64,000 nucleotides of DNA from contig NZ_CP065217.1 of NCBI RefSeq assembly GCF_015767675.1, positions 1,302,001 to 1,366,000 on the forward strand, given 5' to 3'. Positions 17,565 through 27,298 of this stretch are shown here, piece after piece (the first letter of the stretch is position 1; every line of letters starts with the position of its first letter). The DNA is from Vibrio navarrensis. GTDB lineage: Bacteria > Pseudomonadota > Gammaproteobacteria > Enterobacterales > Vibrionaceae. The notes under the pieces were generated by a model. That model did not search any database and had not been told where the DNA came from. It saw nothing but the letters and a program-made list of their open reading frames with translations. Made by a program: the position numbers and the translations under genes.

Positions 17565-18653
17565 ATGAGTCTTATCCAACAATCTCTAAAACGTGTGCTG
17601 AAAAGTACTGCCGTGGCGGCCGCTTTGGCACTGCTTGCGACATCGGCCAATGCGGCAGAAAAAGTGTACCGCCTGAAACTGGCAGAAACGTGGGGGCCTA
17701 ACTTTCCCATCTTCGGTGATGCGACCAAAAATATGGCGAAAATGGCAGAAGAGATGTCCAACGGCCGCTTGCAGATCCGTATCGACTCTGCCAACAAGCA
17801 CAAAGCACCGCTTGGCGTGTTCGACATGGTGAAATCAGGACAGTACGACATGGGGCACTCAGCGTCCTATTACTGGAAAGGCAAAGTACCGAACACGCTC
17901 TACTTTACGTCAATGCCGTTTGGTATGTTGCCGATGGAACAATACGCTTGGTTCTATTACGGCGGCGGTATGGAGTTGATGGAGAAGGTGTACGCGCCGC
18001 ACAACATGCTGTCTTTCCCGGGGGGTAACACGGATACCCAAATGGGCGGCTGGTTCCAAAAAGAGATCAACTCGGTAGATGATCTGCAAGGGTTGAAGAT
18101 GCGCATTCCCGGTTTTGCGGGCGAAATCTTAGCCGAGCTTGGCGCGAAACCGACCAACATTGCACCGGGTGAATTGTATACCTCACTTGAGCGTCGTACG
18201 ATTGATGCGCTGGAGTGGGTCGGCCCATCACTGGATTTGCGCATGGGTTTTCACAAAATCGCCCCTTATTACTACACAGGTTGGCATGAGCCAGCTACGG
18301 AATTGCAGTTTTTGGTCAACCAACGTACTTGGGATGGGCTGCCTCAAGACTTGAAAGCGATTCTGCTGGTGGCAATGAAAACTGCGGCGTACGACATGTA
18401 TACCCAATCCAAGCATGAAAATGGCAAAAACTGGGCATCGATCAAATCTGAATACCCGAATGTACAAGTGAAAGACTTCCCGCCTGCGGTGATGTCTGCG
18501 ATGCGTGCAGCCAACGACAAGTTGCTAAAAGAGCATGCTGAGAAAGATGCACTGGCCAAAGAGATCCAAGAATCGCAAGCGGCTTATCTTAAGCAGGTTC
18601 GTCCTTGGACCGACATTTCTACCCGCGCGTACCTAAATGGTCAGGCGCAATAA
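17565..18653 (+). CDS. TRAP transporter solute-binding protein (DctP family, TakP-like)
   Basis: A 362-residue periplasmic binding protein with a signal peptide ending SANA-AE and AAGGA eight bases before the start. The segment ALEWVGPSLDLRMGFHKIAP with following YYYTGWHEP resembles the ligand-binding region of TakP-type proteins, which bind 2-oxoacids such as pyruvate or lactate with a cation, rather than the C4-dicarboxylate DctP group. It is the first gene of a TRAP operon: dctQ and dctM follow, then a two-component pair. Substrate is inferred from this resemblance only. Confidence 0.9.
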   Translation: MSLIQQSLKRVLKSTAVAAALALLATSANAAEKVYRLKLAETWGPNFPIFGDATKNMAKMAEEMSNGRLQIRIDSANKHKAPLGVFDMVKSGQYDMGHSASYYWKGKVPNTLYFTSMPFGMLPMEQYAWFYYGGGMELMEKVYAPHNMLSFPGGNTDTQMGGWFQKEINSVDDLQGLKMRIPGFAGEILAELGAKPTNIAPGELYTSLERRTIDALEWVGPSLDLRMGFHKIAPYYYTGWHEPATELQFLVNQRTWDGLPQDLKAILLVAMKTAAYDMYTQSKHENGKNWASIKSEYPNVQVKDFPPAVMSAMRAANDKLLKEHAEKDALAKEIQESQAAYLKQVRPWTDISTRAYLNGQAQ

Positions 18654-18774
18654 AATTCGCCAGCGATTCTGGTGAGGAGCCCAAGAAAGCTCACTCTATC
18701 TTGAGATGAGCCGATAACAGAGCTCCGCTGGCTTGCCAAGCGGAGCCATTTTTCAAAATTCCATGGAGTAGGGA

Positions 18775-19314
18775 ATGAGAAGTCTGATCTATATCGAACG
18801 TCTGTTTAACCGTTTCGGGGACTTCCTCGGATGGCTTGCCAGCATATTGTTTGTGGTTCTGCTCGCCAACGTGGTATACGACGTCATCATGCGTTATGCC
18901 TTTAACGATGTGTCCATCGCCTTTCAAGAGTTGGAATGGCACCTGTTTTCCGCTGTTTTCCTGCTGGGTATCCCTTATGCGCTAAAAGCGGGCGGGCATG
19001 TTCGCGTTGATCTCTTTTACGAAAATCTTTCTCATCGCGCGCAAGCGATCATTGACCTGCTGGGAACGGTCGTTTTCCTCATTCCGTTTTGTCTTCTAGT
19101 GACGTGGTTTGGTATCGACTTTGCCAAAGAGAGCTATGCATTAGGTGAAACCTCCGGCGATCCGGGTGGGCTGCCCTATCGCTGGATAATCAAAGCGATG
19201 ATCCCACTCTCATTTGCCTTCATGACCATCAGTGGCGTCGGTTTGATGTTGCATTCGCTCAACAAGATCGTCAATCCGCACTTGTTGCACCTTTCCAAAT
19301 CAGATAAGTCGTAG
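18775..19314 (+). CDS. TRAP transporter small permease (DctQ family)
   Basis: A 179-residue inner-membrane protein with four hydrophobic spans (about residues 15-37, 47-67, 88-108 and 135-158). The family signature region with NDVSIAFQELEWHLFSAVFL is present, including the E-L-E/W pattern. It joins DctM to form the Na+-driven transporter. The start has GGAGTAGGG upstream. A 121-base gap after dctP may allow the binding protein to be made in excess; 9 bases separate it from dctM. Confidence 0.92.
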   Translation: MRSLIYIERLFNRFGDFLGWLASILFVVLLANVVYDVIMRYAFNDVSIAFQELEWHLFSAVFLLGIPYALKAGGHVRVDLFYENLSHRAQAIIDLLGTVVFLIPFCLLVTWFGIDFAKESYALGETSGDPGGLPYRWIIKAMIPLSFAFMTISGVGLMLHSLNKIVNPHLLHLSKSDKS

Positions 19315-19323
19315 GAGCTCAGG

Positions 19324-20610
19324 ATGATCGGAATTGTGATGTTTTTTGTCGCGCTGTTTGCGTTGCTACTCGGCTTTCCTGTGGCGTTCACTTTTGGCGG
19401 TATCGCACTTTTGTTTGGAGTGTGGGCGGAAGGAGTAGAGATCTTTGCCTTCATGCCATACCGCATTCAATCCATCATGGAAAACACCGTATTGATGGCC
19501 GTGCCACTGTTTGTCTTTATGGGCTTGGTGCTGCAAAAAACGCGTTTGGCGGAACAACTGCTGGAATCGATGGGGCGTCTTTTTGGCGGCGTGCGCGGTG
19601 GTATCGCGATTTCTACCGTGCTGGTGGGAACGCTGCTTGCGGCATCGACGGGAGTGGTTGGTGCGTCTGTGGTGGCAATGGGCCTTATTTCGTTACCTGT
19701 CATGCTCAAATACAACTATGACAAAGGGTTAGCGTGCGGAACTATCTGTGCGTCGGGCACTTTGGGGCAAATTATTCCGCCATCGATCGTATTGATTTTA
19801 TTGGGTGATGTGCTCGGCGTGCCAGTTGGCGACTTGTTCCAAGCCGCCGTTTGGCCGGGGATTGTGCTGGTGGGCGTGTATGTGGTTTACATCCTTATTT
19901 ACGCCAAACTTAATCCGCACGCAGCGCAGCCGATTGAACGTGATGAAACGATTAGCCGCCGTGAGGAAGTGATCAAAGCGCTCAAAGCGGTCATTCCACC
20001 CCTCGCGTTGATCGTGGTGGTTTTAGGTTCGATCTTTGCTGGTGTGGCGACACCAACCGAATCGGCGGCGCTAGGCGGCGCTGGTGCAATCGTTCTGTCA
20101 CTGCTTTATCGCCAGTTCAGCTGGAAAATGGTGTACGAATCAGCGAAAGAGACGGTCAATGTGACCGCTATGGTATTTGCTATTTTGCTTGGCGCGACCG
20201 CGTTTTCTATGGCCTTTACCTACACCGGCGGCGACCTCTTAGTCGAGGAGTGGATGCTGAATATTCCCGGTGAGAAATGGGGCTTTTTGATCGTCACTAT
20301 GCTGGTGATCTTAATCCTCGGATTCTTTATCGATTTCGTCGAGATCTGCTTCATTATTGTGCCCATTTTAGCGCCAGTGGCTGAGACGTTAGGCATCAAC
20401 ATGACTTGGTTTGCTATCCTGGTGGCGATGAATTTACAGACCTCCTTCCTGACCCCGCCGTTTGGTTTTAGCTTGTTCTATCTCAAAGGGGTGGCGCCAG
20501 CGGGGGTGACCACTCGGGATATTTATCGTGGTGTTGTACCGTTTATCGGCTTACAGATATTGGTGCTTGCCTCATTGCTGCTGTTCCCAGAATTCTATGG
20601 CATGGGCTAG
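19324..20610 (+). CDS. TRAP transporter large permease (DctM family)
   Basis: A 428-residue protein with about 12 hydrophobic spans, the transport subunit of the TRAP system. Family features are visible: AASTGVVGASVVAMG near residue 105, the GTLGQIIPPSIVLIL loop, AGVATPTESAALGG near the middle and LTPPFGFSLFYLKGVAP near the end, the last two being conserved DctM blocks. A small stem-loop follows. Confidence 0.94.
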   Translation: MIGIVMFFVALFALLLGFPVAFTFGGIALLFGVWAEGVEIFAFMPYRIQSIMENTVLMAVPLFVFMGLVLQKTRLAEQLLESMGRLFGGVRGGIAISTVLVGTLLAASTGVVGASVVAMGLISLPVMLKYNYDKGLACGTICASGTLGQIIPPSIVLILLGDVLGVPVGDLFQAAVWPGIVLVGVYVVYILIYAKLNPHAAQPIERDETISRREEVIKALKAVIPPLALIVVVLGSIFAGVATPTESAALGGAGAIVLSLLYRQFSWKMVYESAKETVNVTAMVFAILLGATAFSMAFTYTGGDLLVEEWMLNIPGEKWGFLIVTMLVILILGFFIDFVEICFIIVPILAPVAETLGINMTWFAILVAMNLQTSFLTPPFGFSLFYLKGVAPAGVTTRDIYRGVVPFIGLQILVLASLLLFPEFYGMG

Positions 20611-20665
20611 GGCGCACAATAGTGAGGTAAATCTTGCTAGGTTTGAAACTTAGTTGCTAGAGTAA

Positions 20666-20690
20666 ATGGCTGCCAAGGATGGGCAGCCAT
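20666..20690 (+). terminator. Stem-loop after dctM
   Basis: ATGGCTGCC and GGCAGCCAT form a perfect 9-bp stem. The sequence after it, TGTTGTATAAGG, is a weak T tract and already holds the ribosome binding site of the next gene, so partial read-through into the sensor gene is likely. Confidence 0.55.
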
Positions 20691-20709
20691 TGTTGTATAA
20701 GGACACGCT

Positions 20710-22065
20710 ATGCCGCTGAAAATGAAGCTGATCTTGCTAACGCTGTTGCCGCTGCTGCTGGTTTCAGCGAGTATCAGTTGGATCTCCATCTATCAGGCAA
20801 AAACGTTAGGGCAAAAAGAGGTGGAGATATTTCGTCAAAGCCTGATCCAATCTCGTGAAAATGCGTTGCAAGACAGCGTGGATCTGGCGTTTGACGCAAT
20901 TGGTTACATTCACAACGATGCTTCTCTGAGTGAGGAGCAAGCGCAGCAGAAAGTAAAAGCCATTTTGACTCGGTTGCGCTATGGTTCCGATGGCTATTTC
21001 TTTGCCTACGATAAGCAAGGAACCAACTTGGTTCATCCTATTCAGCCTGAGCTTGTCGGGCAAAATCTCCTCGATCTGCAAGATGAAAATGGTGATCATC
21101 TGATTGAAGCGCTGCTGTATCAAGCGCAAACGGGAGGCGGCTTTCATCAATATTTGTGGCAAAAGCCATCGACAGGTGAAACAGTGCCGAAACTCAGCTA
21201 CGCGGCTTGGCTGAGTAAATGGGAGTGGATGATCGGCACCGGATTGTACATGGAAGACATTCGCCAAGAAGTGGCGCACATGCAGGCGGCGGTGAACAAA
21301 AACATCGAAACGACTTTTTTTTCTGTGGTAGTGATTTTATTGGTCACAGTGGCGGTGATCATTGTGTTGACCTTGGCGATCAACTTGCATGAGCATCGTC
21401 TCGCGGATAAGAATCTCAAAGAGCTGGCTCATAAAACCGTGATGTTTCAAGAAGATGAGAAGAAGCATCTCGCCCGTGAACTGCATGATGGCATTAACCA
21501 GTTACTGGTCTCAAGTAAATGTCACTTAGAGTTATTGAGTAACAAGATCGATCAACCTTCACTGCGCCAACATCTGGAAAAGTCTCAACAGTCACTGATG
21601 ACGGCCATTAATGAAGTGCGGCACATTTCGCATCAATTACGCCCCAGTGCGTTAGATGACATTGGTCTTGAGGCTGCGTTGTCGAGTTTGTTACAAGATT
21701 TTCGCGCTCATTCGGGTATTGATATCGATATCCACTTTGATACGCAAGCGCATAAACTCAAATCAGAAGTGGCAACGACCTTGTACCGTGTCGCGCAAGA
21801 ATCACTCAACAACATCGAAAAACACTCTGCGGCGCGTAAAGTGACAGTGAGCTTGCAGCAGATGGGCAACATACTGCAACTGCTGATCCGCGATGATGGC
21901 TGTGGTTTTGCTGTGGCAGATGCGCTGCGCAAACGAGGAATTGGCCTGAGGAACATGCGTGAACGGGTCGAGTTCTTAGGCGGCGATTTTGAACTGATGA
22001 GTGAACCCGGTTTTGGAACGGAAATTACCGTGTTACTGAATTTGGATGGATTAACCTATGGATAG
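20710..22065 (+). CDS. Sensor histidine kinase with Cache domain (NarL/HisKA_3 class)
   Basis: A 451-residue membrane sensor. A first hydrophobic span (about 9-27) and a second (about 198-220) enclose a periplasmic single-Cache region with YFFAYDKQGTNLVHP and KWEWMIGTGLYMEDI, typical of small organic-ligand sensing. The HisKA_3 phosphoacceptor is H259 in ARELHDGINQLLVSS. The ATPase has ESLNNIEKHSAARKV, RDDGCGF and GIGLRNMRERVEFLGG. Its stop overlaps the response regulator by 8 bases. Its place directly after the TRAP genes suggests it senses the transported acid. Confidence 0.93.
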   Translation: MPLKMKLILLTLLPLLLVSASISWISIYQAKTLGQKEVEIFRQSLIQSRENALQDSVDLAFDAIGYIHNDASLSEEQAQQKVKAILTRLRYGSDGYFFAYDKQGTNLVHPIQPELVGQNLLDLQDENGDHLIEALLYQAQTGGGFHQYLWQKPSTGETVPKLSYAAWLSKWEWMIGTGLYMEDIRQEVAHMQAAVNKNIETTFFSVVVILLVTVAVIIVLTLAINLHEHRLADKNLKELAHKTVMFQEDEKKHLARELHDGINQLLVSSKCHLELLSNKIDQPSLRQHLEKSQQSLMTAINEVRHISHQLRPSALDDIGLEAALSSLLQDFRAHSGIDIDIHFDTQAHKLKSEVATTLYRVAQESLNNIEKHSAARKVTVSLQQMGNILQLLIRDDGCGFAVADALRKRGIGLRNMRERVEFLGGDFELMSEPGFGTEITVLLNLDGLTYG

Positions 22066-22696
22066 ACCGATTCGAATCGTGATCGTCGATGATCACCAAG
22101 TGGTGCTCGATGGTTTTATGGCTCGCTTAGAAATAGAACCCGATATTGAAGTGGTAGGAACGGCCAGCAATGGCTTAGAAGCGTTGGATGCCGTTCGTCG
22201 ACACAAGCCCGACGTAGTGCTGATGGACATCAGCATGCCGATTATGAATGGCATTGAAGCCACTCGCTTGATCAAAGAAGAGTTTCCTGAGAGCAAGGTC
22301 TTGATGTTGACTATGCACGACAATCGAGAATACATCATGAAAGTGATGCAGGAGGGCGCGGTTGGCTACATGCTGAAAGAGATTTCGGCAGAGAAAATGG
22401 TGCAAGCGATCAAAACCGTCAATCAAGGTTCGACCTATTTTTGTGAGTCGGTGACACAAACCCTATTTACTCAGGAGATCGTCCCCGCAGCTCAACGCGT
22501 CAACCCGCTCAGTCGCCGTGAAGAGGCGGTACTCAAGCTGGTGGCACAGGGGCACAGCAGCAAAAAAATTGCGACCTTACTGGATATCAGCTATCGGACG
22601 GTGGAAACCCACCGCCACAATATCAAGCATAAGTTAGATCTGCACTCCACCGCGGAGTTGGCCAAATATGCGTTTGAGCAGGGTCTGGTGCAGTAA
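22058..22696 (+). CDS. Response regulator, NarL/FixJ family
   Basis: A 212-residue regulator: a receiver with phosphoacceptor D57 in VVLMDISMP and a C-terminal LuxR-type helix-turn-helix (LSRREEAVLKLVAQGHSSKK through SYRTVETHRHNIKHKL). It is translationally coupled to the sensor (8-base overlap). The likely target is the adjacent TRAP operon; the 17406-17423 palindrome is a candidate site. It is convergent with cosR, five bases away. Confidence 0.94.
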   Translation: MDRPIRIVIVDDHQVVLDGFMARLEIEPDIEVVGTASNGLEALDAVRRHKPDVVLMDISMPIMNGIEATRLIKEEFPESKVLMLTMHDNREYIMKVMQEGAVGYMLKEISAEKMVQAIKTVNQGSTYFCESVTQTLFTQEIVPAAQRVNPLSRREEAVLKLVAQGHSSKKIATLLDISYRTVETHRHNIKHKLDLHSTAELAKYAFEQGLVQ

Positions 22697-22701
22697 ACGG
22701 G

Positions 22702-23205
22702 TCACTCTGGCTTGATGCTACCCAGTTCAAGAATGGGTGATACATCAATCTGCTCTGCGCTCATCATGCTGGAGATTCGCTGCACAGACGAAAGTAGTAG
22801 CGACTGCTCCCAATCTTCCAATTTCTGAAACTCAGAGATGAAATTTTCCTGCAATGGCATTGGCGCTTGCTTGAGAATGCGCTCTCCATCGCCGGTGAGA
22901 TGGGCGTGCACTTTGCGTTTATCTTCTTTGCTGCGAACTCGCTCTACATACCCGTTTCTTTCCAAACGGTCCAAAATCGCGGTGGCGGTTGCTTGGCTCA
23001 TATTGGTATGGTTGGCAAGCTGGCGAATGGTAACTTCGCCCAACTCCCTGATTGCACGCATCAAAATAAGCTGAGGGCCAGTCAGTCCAGAAATTTTATT
23101 GAGCTTCTTCGAATGTAAATCGATGGCGCGGATGATCTGTCTGATGGCGATGAGAACTTCTTCGTGTTTTTCCAAAATGTCTGCCCGTCGATGATTTGGC
23201 CCCAA
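22702..23205 (-). CDS. cosR: MarR family regulator CosR
   Basis: A MarR-type regulator of up to 167 residues. The winged helix is visible: ELGEVTIRQLANHTNMSQAT, then ILDRLERNGYVERVRSKEDK and KVHAHLTG. I recall the V. cholerae homologue (VC1278) being characterised as CosR, a repressor of compatible-solute synthesis and transport. It is divergent from a BCCT osmolyte transporter, which fits. The start is uncertain: TTG at 23205 gives 167 residues; TTG at 23175 gives MEKHEEVLIAIRQ, nearer to the conserved N-terminus. Neither has a strong Shine-Dalgarno. Confidence 0.85.
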   Translation of the reverse strand: MGPNHRRADILEKHEEVLIAIRQIIRAIDLHSKKLNKISGLTGPQLILMRAIRELGEVTIRQLANHTNMSQATATAILDRLERNGYVERVRSKEDKRKVHAHLTGDGERILKQAPMPLQENFISEFQKLEDWEQSLLLSSVQRISSMMSAEQIDVSPILELGSIKPE

Positions 23206-23566
23206 AACTACCGCAATTTATCAGTGATTGAAAGCACTGCAAAGCGTCGACGCGGCTTGAATAGGCCAAGAAATCAACGGCGATCTAGAGCCGCGAGTGC
23301 AGGTTTGGTTTGTGCCGCGGTGTCACCTCAGGAGGAATATGAAATAATAGTTTGATGACGAATGATTTGTGAGCATTTTATTTTTATGGTTTATTGTGTT
23401 ATTAAGTGCCAATCGTTCCGATTTTAAAGCCTATTTCTTGTGGTTAATTTGCATTTATACGATGTTTTCTGTTAGTTTAATAACCGATATTTTTGGAGTA
23501 TGTATTGTATTCTAATTATTTCCTTGATTGGTACATTTTAGAAAAAGCATTTTTAAGTGAGTGAGA
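23206..23566. other. Divergent cosR / BCCT transporter control region
   Basis: A 361-base gap between divergent genes, AT-rich towards the transporter (23340-23560). Small symmetric elements are visible: CAGTG...CACTG at 23222-23239, the palindrome GCGTCGACGC at 23244-23253, and AATCG-TTC-CGATT at 23411-23423. Any could be a CosR operator; none is a recognised consensus to me. Confidence 0.5.
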
Positions 23567-25138
23567 ATGACGACAGGTATAGATAAGTACAGTATTGACA
23601 GTACAGACTACACGGTTGGTCAGGACAATGTTCAACGATGGGGTTTTGATGTTCATAACCCAGTGTTTGGCATTAGCGCAGGTTTGGTTGCGCTGTTTCT
23701 GATTGCCGCACTGGTACTCGACGCCCACACCGCGAAGACGGTACTCGATGGCATCAAATGGCAAATTATCGGGTCATTTGATTGGTTGTTTATCTGGTCC
23801 GGTAATATTTTTGTGGTGTTTTGCCTTGCATTGATCGTTTCACCTATGGGTAAGATTCGTTTGGGTGGTTCTGATGCCGTTGCGGACTACTCTTTTCTAT
23901 CTTGGCTAGCAATGTTGTTTGCAGCAGGGATGGGGATTGGTTTGATGTTCTGGAGTGTTGCAGAGCCGGTAGCCTATTTTACCGGATGGTATGAGACCCC
24001 ATTGAATGTTGCTGCGAATTCACCGGAAGCGGCCAAACTGGCACTGGGCGCGACCATGTTCCACTGGGGTTTACACCCTTGGGCGATCTATGGCGTTGTG
24101 GCCCTATCACTGGCCTTTTTTGCCTACAACAAAGGCTTGCCGCTTTCGATGCGTTCGATCTTTTATCCTCTACTGGGTGATCGCGCTTGGGGTTGGGCAG
24201 GGCACATTGTCGATATTCTGGCGGTTGTCGCCACCTTGTTTGGCTTGGCGACGTCGCTTGGCTTGGGAGCTCAGCAAGCAGCGAGTGGTATCCACCATGT
24301 GTTTGGAATTGAAGCTGGCCTGAGCCTACAGATCATTGTGATCGTCGCGGTGACGCTTCTCGCAACCATTTCGGTCATTCGTGGCATTGATGGCGGGGTT
24401 AAAGTGATCAGTAACATCAACATGCTGCTCGCTTTTGCGCTGCTTGGCTTGGTGGGTTTGATCGGTTGGGCGGTGAGCCTTGGCTCTGTGCCAACGACTT
24501 TGATGGCGTATGTCGAGAACATTATCCCGCTCAGTAACCCTATGGGTCGTGAAGATGAAGCTTGGTTCCAAGGCTGGACTGTCTTCTATTGGGCGTGGTG
24601 GATCTCTTGGTCACCATTTGTCGGCATGTTCATTGCGCGTGTTTCAAAAGGGCGCACTGTTCGTGAATTTATGACCGCGGTTCTCTTGGTACCAACGGCG
24701 GTAACATTGCTTTGGATGTCGGTGTTCGGTGGTATGGCTATCGATCAAGTGATCAACGGCGTTGGTGAGCTTGGTACGGAAGGGCTAACCGACGTGCCTT
24801 TGGCGATGTTCCAGATGTTTGACCAACTGCCATACGGCACCCTGTTGTCGGTGATTGCAGTCGTGCTGGTGCTGGTTTTCTTCATCACCTCATCCGACTC
24901 AGGTTCTTTGGTGATCGACTCGATTACCGCCGGCGGTAAGATGGATGCGCCAGTCCTGCAACGTATTTTCTGGGCATTTATGGAAGGTGCTATTGCGGTG
25001 GCACTGATTTGGATTGGTGGTACAGAAGCAATTCAAGCATTGCAAGCGGGGGCGATTTCGACGGCGTTACCTTTCACCTTTATCCTCTTGGCGATGTGTG
25101 TCAGCCTGCTTTTAGGTATGCGTACCGAAAAACAGTAG
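23567..25138 (+). CDS. BCCT family compatible-solute transporter
   Basis: A 523-residue secondary transporter of the betaine/carnitine/choline family with about 12 membrane spans. Family signatures are present: AAGMGIGLMFWSVAEP, with the glycine-rich stretch of Na+-coupled members, and FYWAWWISWSPFVGMFIARV, the tryptophan box, followed by SKGRTVREF. I recall the V. cholerae homologue being called OpuD (VC1279) and the V. parahaemolyticus one BccT1. The ATG at 23567 is preferred over a GTG two codons earlier. The C-terminal tail is short. Expected to be controlled by CosR and salinity. Confidence 0.92.
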   Translation: MTTGIDKYSIDSTDYTVGQDNVQRWGFDVHNPVFGISAGLVALFLIAALVLDAHTAKTVLDGIKWQIIGSFDWLFIWSGNIFVVFCLALIVSPMGKIRLGGSDAVADYSFLSWLAMLFAAGMGIGLMFWSVAEPVAYFTGWYETPLNVAANSPEAAKLALGATMFHWGLHPWAIYGVVALSLAFFAYNKGLPLSMRSIFYPLLGDRAWGWAGHIVDILAVVATLFGLATSLGLGAQQAASGIHHVFGIEAGLSLQIIVIVAVTLLATISVIRGIDGGVKVISNINMLLAFALLGLVGLIGWAVSLGSVPTTLMAYVENIIPLSNPMGREDEAWFQGWTVFYWAWWISWSPFVGMFIARVSKGRTVREFMTAVLLVPTAVTLLWMSVFGGMAIDQVINGVGELGTEGLTDVPLAMFQMFDQLPYGTLLSVIAVVLVLVFFITSSDSGSLVIDSITAGGKMDAPVLQRIFWAFMEGAIAVALIWIGGTEAIQALQAGAISTALPFTFILLAMCVSLLLGMRTEKQ

Positions 25139-25161
25139 TCACTTTTTTATGTGCTTATAAG

Positions 25162-25188
25162 GCCAGCTTATCAAGCTGGCTTTATTTT
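25162..25188 (+). terminator. Rho-independent terminator of the BCCT gene
   Basis: GCCAGCTT and AAGCTGGC form a perfect 8-bp stem around ATC, followed by TTTATTTT. Confidence 0.9.
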
Positions 25189-25333
25189 GTCGTACGGTAT
25201 AAAAATGGCGATGTAACCATCAGGAATACAAGGGGTTACTGCTTAGTTGGCGACGGATAATACGTGCATGTGATGGGTTTTGTGTGTAGTATCACGGACG
25301 AAAATTTGTTCCCCCAACTGAAACCTGACAACA

Positions 25334-27217
25334 ATGAAATTGACACTAAAGCAAAAGCTCATAGGCGCAAGTCTGTCAGCGGTAGTGATCATGGCTGCCG
25401 CCTTAACCTGGCTGTCCGCAGGACAGCTATCCAACCAAACCCGTAATGGAGTATATGCCCGTGCGCAAAGCCTCGGTGAAGCGGCGGCGCAAGGCATTTC
25501 TGATTGGATTTCGATCCGTAAGAATATTGCCAAAGCCTTTAATGACTACAGCGAAGAAAGCGATGTTGTGCCGTATTTACAGCAAGCGCGCAAAGCGGGT
25601 GGTTTTGACGATATTTTCTTAGGAACGCCAGAGGGTGAGATGTACCGTTCACATCCAGAGCGTAACCGTGCCGATTACGATCCCCGTGTGCGTCCTTGGT
25701 ATAAAGACGCCAGTGCAGCAGGTCAGCAGATTATTACCACCGCCTATCAGGATGCGATTACCAACGCGCTGCTGGTGACGATTGCCGAACCTGTGCGTCA
25801 CAACGGCAAACTGGTCGGTGTGGTGGGTGCAGACGTTCTGATTGACCAATTGATCAATGACGTAATCAGCCTAGATGCGGGCAAAAATGCCCATGCAATG
25901 TTGATTGATACACAAGACGGTACTTTCTTGGCGCATCCTAACAAAGCGCTTTCGCTTAAGCCTGTGAACACTCTGTTGAAACAATTTACCATGCAGGATA
26001 TCGAGCGAGCCGCATCTCAAGGCGCGATTGAAGAGGCTATCGTCAATGGCCAGAAAAAGCTGTTCTACTTCGTCAAAGTACCTCAAACGCCTTGGATGTT
26101 TGCGATTGAAATGGATCGCGCCACCGAAGAAGCTAGCCTGAGCCAACTGATGCGTGAAATGCTCATCACTGCCACCTTAATCACCGCCGCAGTCATTGCT
26201 GCTGTATACTGGCTGGTGGGTTTCCTGTTCCGTGACCTTGGCCGCGTGTCCCATGCATTGGAAGAAATTGCGTCTGGTGAAGGGGATCTTACTCAACGCT
26301 TAGAGCCGCGCAGTGATGATGAAGTGGGCAAACTGGCGGAAAACTTCAACCGTTTCGTAGGTAACATGCACACTATGGTCAGCAAGTTGAGCGAAGTCTC
26401 TGCATCACTGTCTGAACAAGCCAAAATGACCGCACAGCAAGCTGAAGAGCGCAGCCAACGTATTTCATTGCAGCAAGATGAAATCAACATGGTGGCGACG
26501 GCAGTGAACGAAATGGCGGCTGCAACACAAGAAATTGCGGGTAATGCGGATCACACAGCGCAAAATGCGGAAGAAGCGGTGTCTGCGTGTGTTCACGGTT
26601 CTTCGCAAGTGACACAAACGCAAGGCTCTATTCAGAACTTGTCACAAGAAGTACAAGTGGCGACCAATGTGATTCAAGAGCTGGAAGCGCACGGCAACAG
26701 CATCAATACCATTCTTTCCACCATTCAGGGCATTGCAGAGCAAACCAATCTGTTGGCGCTCAATGCGGCGATTGAAGCGGCGCGCGCTGGCGAGCAAGGG
26801 CGCGGTTTTGCCGTGGTTGCGGATGAAGTTCGTGTACTGAGTCAACGCACTCACGCGTCAACGCAAGAGATCCAGCAAACCATCGAGAAGTTGCAGGGCA
26901 CCACGTCTCAGGCGGTAGGCATTATGGACGACAGTCGTGCGCTGGCGCTGACCAGTGTTGATGATGCGAACTCGGCGGCGGTAAGCTTAACGCAAATTCA
27001 TACGGCTGTTGTGCGCATCAGTGATATGGCGACGCAAATTGCGTCGGCGGCGGAAGAGCAGGCATCGGTAACCACCGAAATCACCCGCAATACCGAAGGC
27101 ATCCGCGATGTGTCAAACGAGCTGGCTGCCGAGGCGCATGAAGCGGCGGCGCAAGCCAGCATGTTGTCGGATCTTTCTCATGAACTTGAGCAAGAGATCA
27201 GACGCTTTAAGCTGTAA
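25334..27217 (+). CDS. Methyl-accepting chemotaxis protein with amino-acid-type dCache domain
   Basis: A 627-residue chemoreceptor. Hydrophobic spans at about 10-30 and 275-297 flank a periplasmic dCache domain. The residues of the amino-acid-binding dCache motif are all present with the spacing I recall from PctA: Y115, R120, W122, Y123, Y138 and D167. A HAMP domain follows ([20 protein letters not shown]), then the signalling domain with hairpin tip [20 protein letters not shown]. There is no C-terminal CheR-docking pentapeptide. An amino acid ligand is predicted from the motif. A single-gene unit with its own terminator. Confidence 0.94.
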   Translation: MKLTLKQKLIGASLSAVVIMAAALTWLSAGQLSNQTRNGVYARAQSLGEAAAQGISDWISIRKNIAKAFNDYSEESDVVPYLQQARKAGGFDDIFLGTPEGEMYRSHPERNRADYDPRVRPWYKDASAAGQQIITTAYQDAITNALLVTIAEPVRHNGKLVGVVGADVLIDQLINDVISLDAGKNAHAMLIDTQDGTFLAHPNKALSLKPVNTLLKQFTMQDIERAASQGAIEEAIVNGQKKLFYFVKVPQTPWMFAIEMDRATEEASLSQLMREMLITATLITAAVIAAVYWLVGFLFRDLGRVSHALEEIASGEGDLTQRLEPRSDDEVGKLAENFNRFVGNMHTMVSKLSEVSASLSEQAKMTAQQAEERSQRISLQQDEINMVATAVNEMAAATQEIAGNADHTAQNAEEAVSACVHGSSQVTQTQGSIQNLSQEVQVATNVIQELEAHGNSINTILSTIQGIAEQTNLLALNAAIEAARAGEQGRGFAVVADEVRVLSQRTHASTQEIQQTIEKLQGTTSQAVGIMDDSRALALTSVDDANSAAVSLTQIHTAVVRISDMATQIASAAEEQASVTTEITRNTEGIRDVSNELAAEAHEAAAQASMLSDLSHELEQEIRRFKL

Positions 27218-27232
27218 GCGAGAGTTGAATGA

Positions 27233-27264
27233 GAAGAGGAGCCAAGTGCTCCTCTTCTTGTTTT
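27233..27264 (+). terminator. Rho-independent terminator of the chemoreceptor gene
   Basis: GAAGAGGAGC and GCTCCTCTTC form a perfect 10-bp stem around CAAGT, followed by TTGTTTT. Confidence 0.9.
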
Positions 27265-27298
27265 GCTGGTTGTTTTGCTGGGTCTAGAAGCAAAAAGT

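Noticed and set aside
20806..21279. A 157-codon frame on the minus strand
   Set aside because: It is antisense within the Cache-domain kinase gene and has no ribosome binding site.
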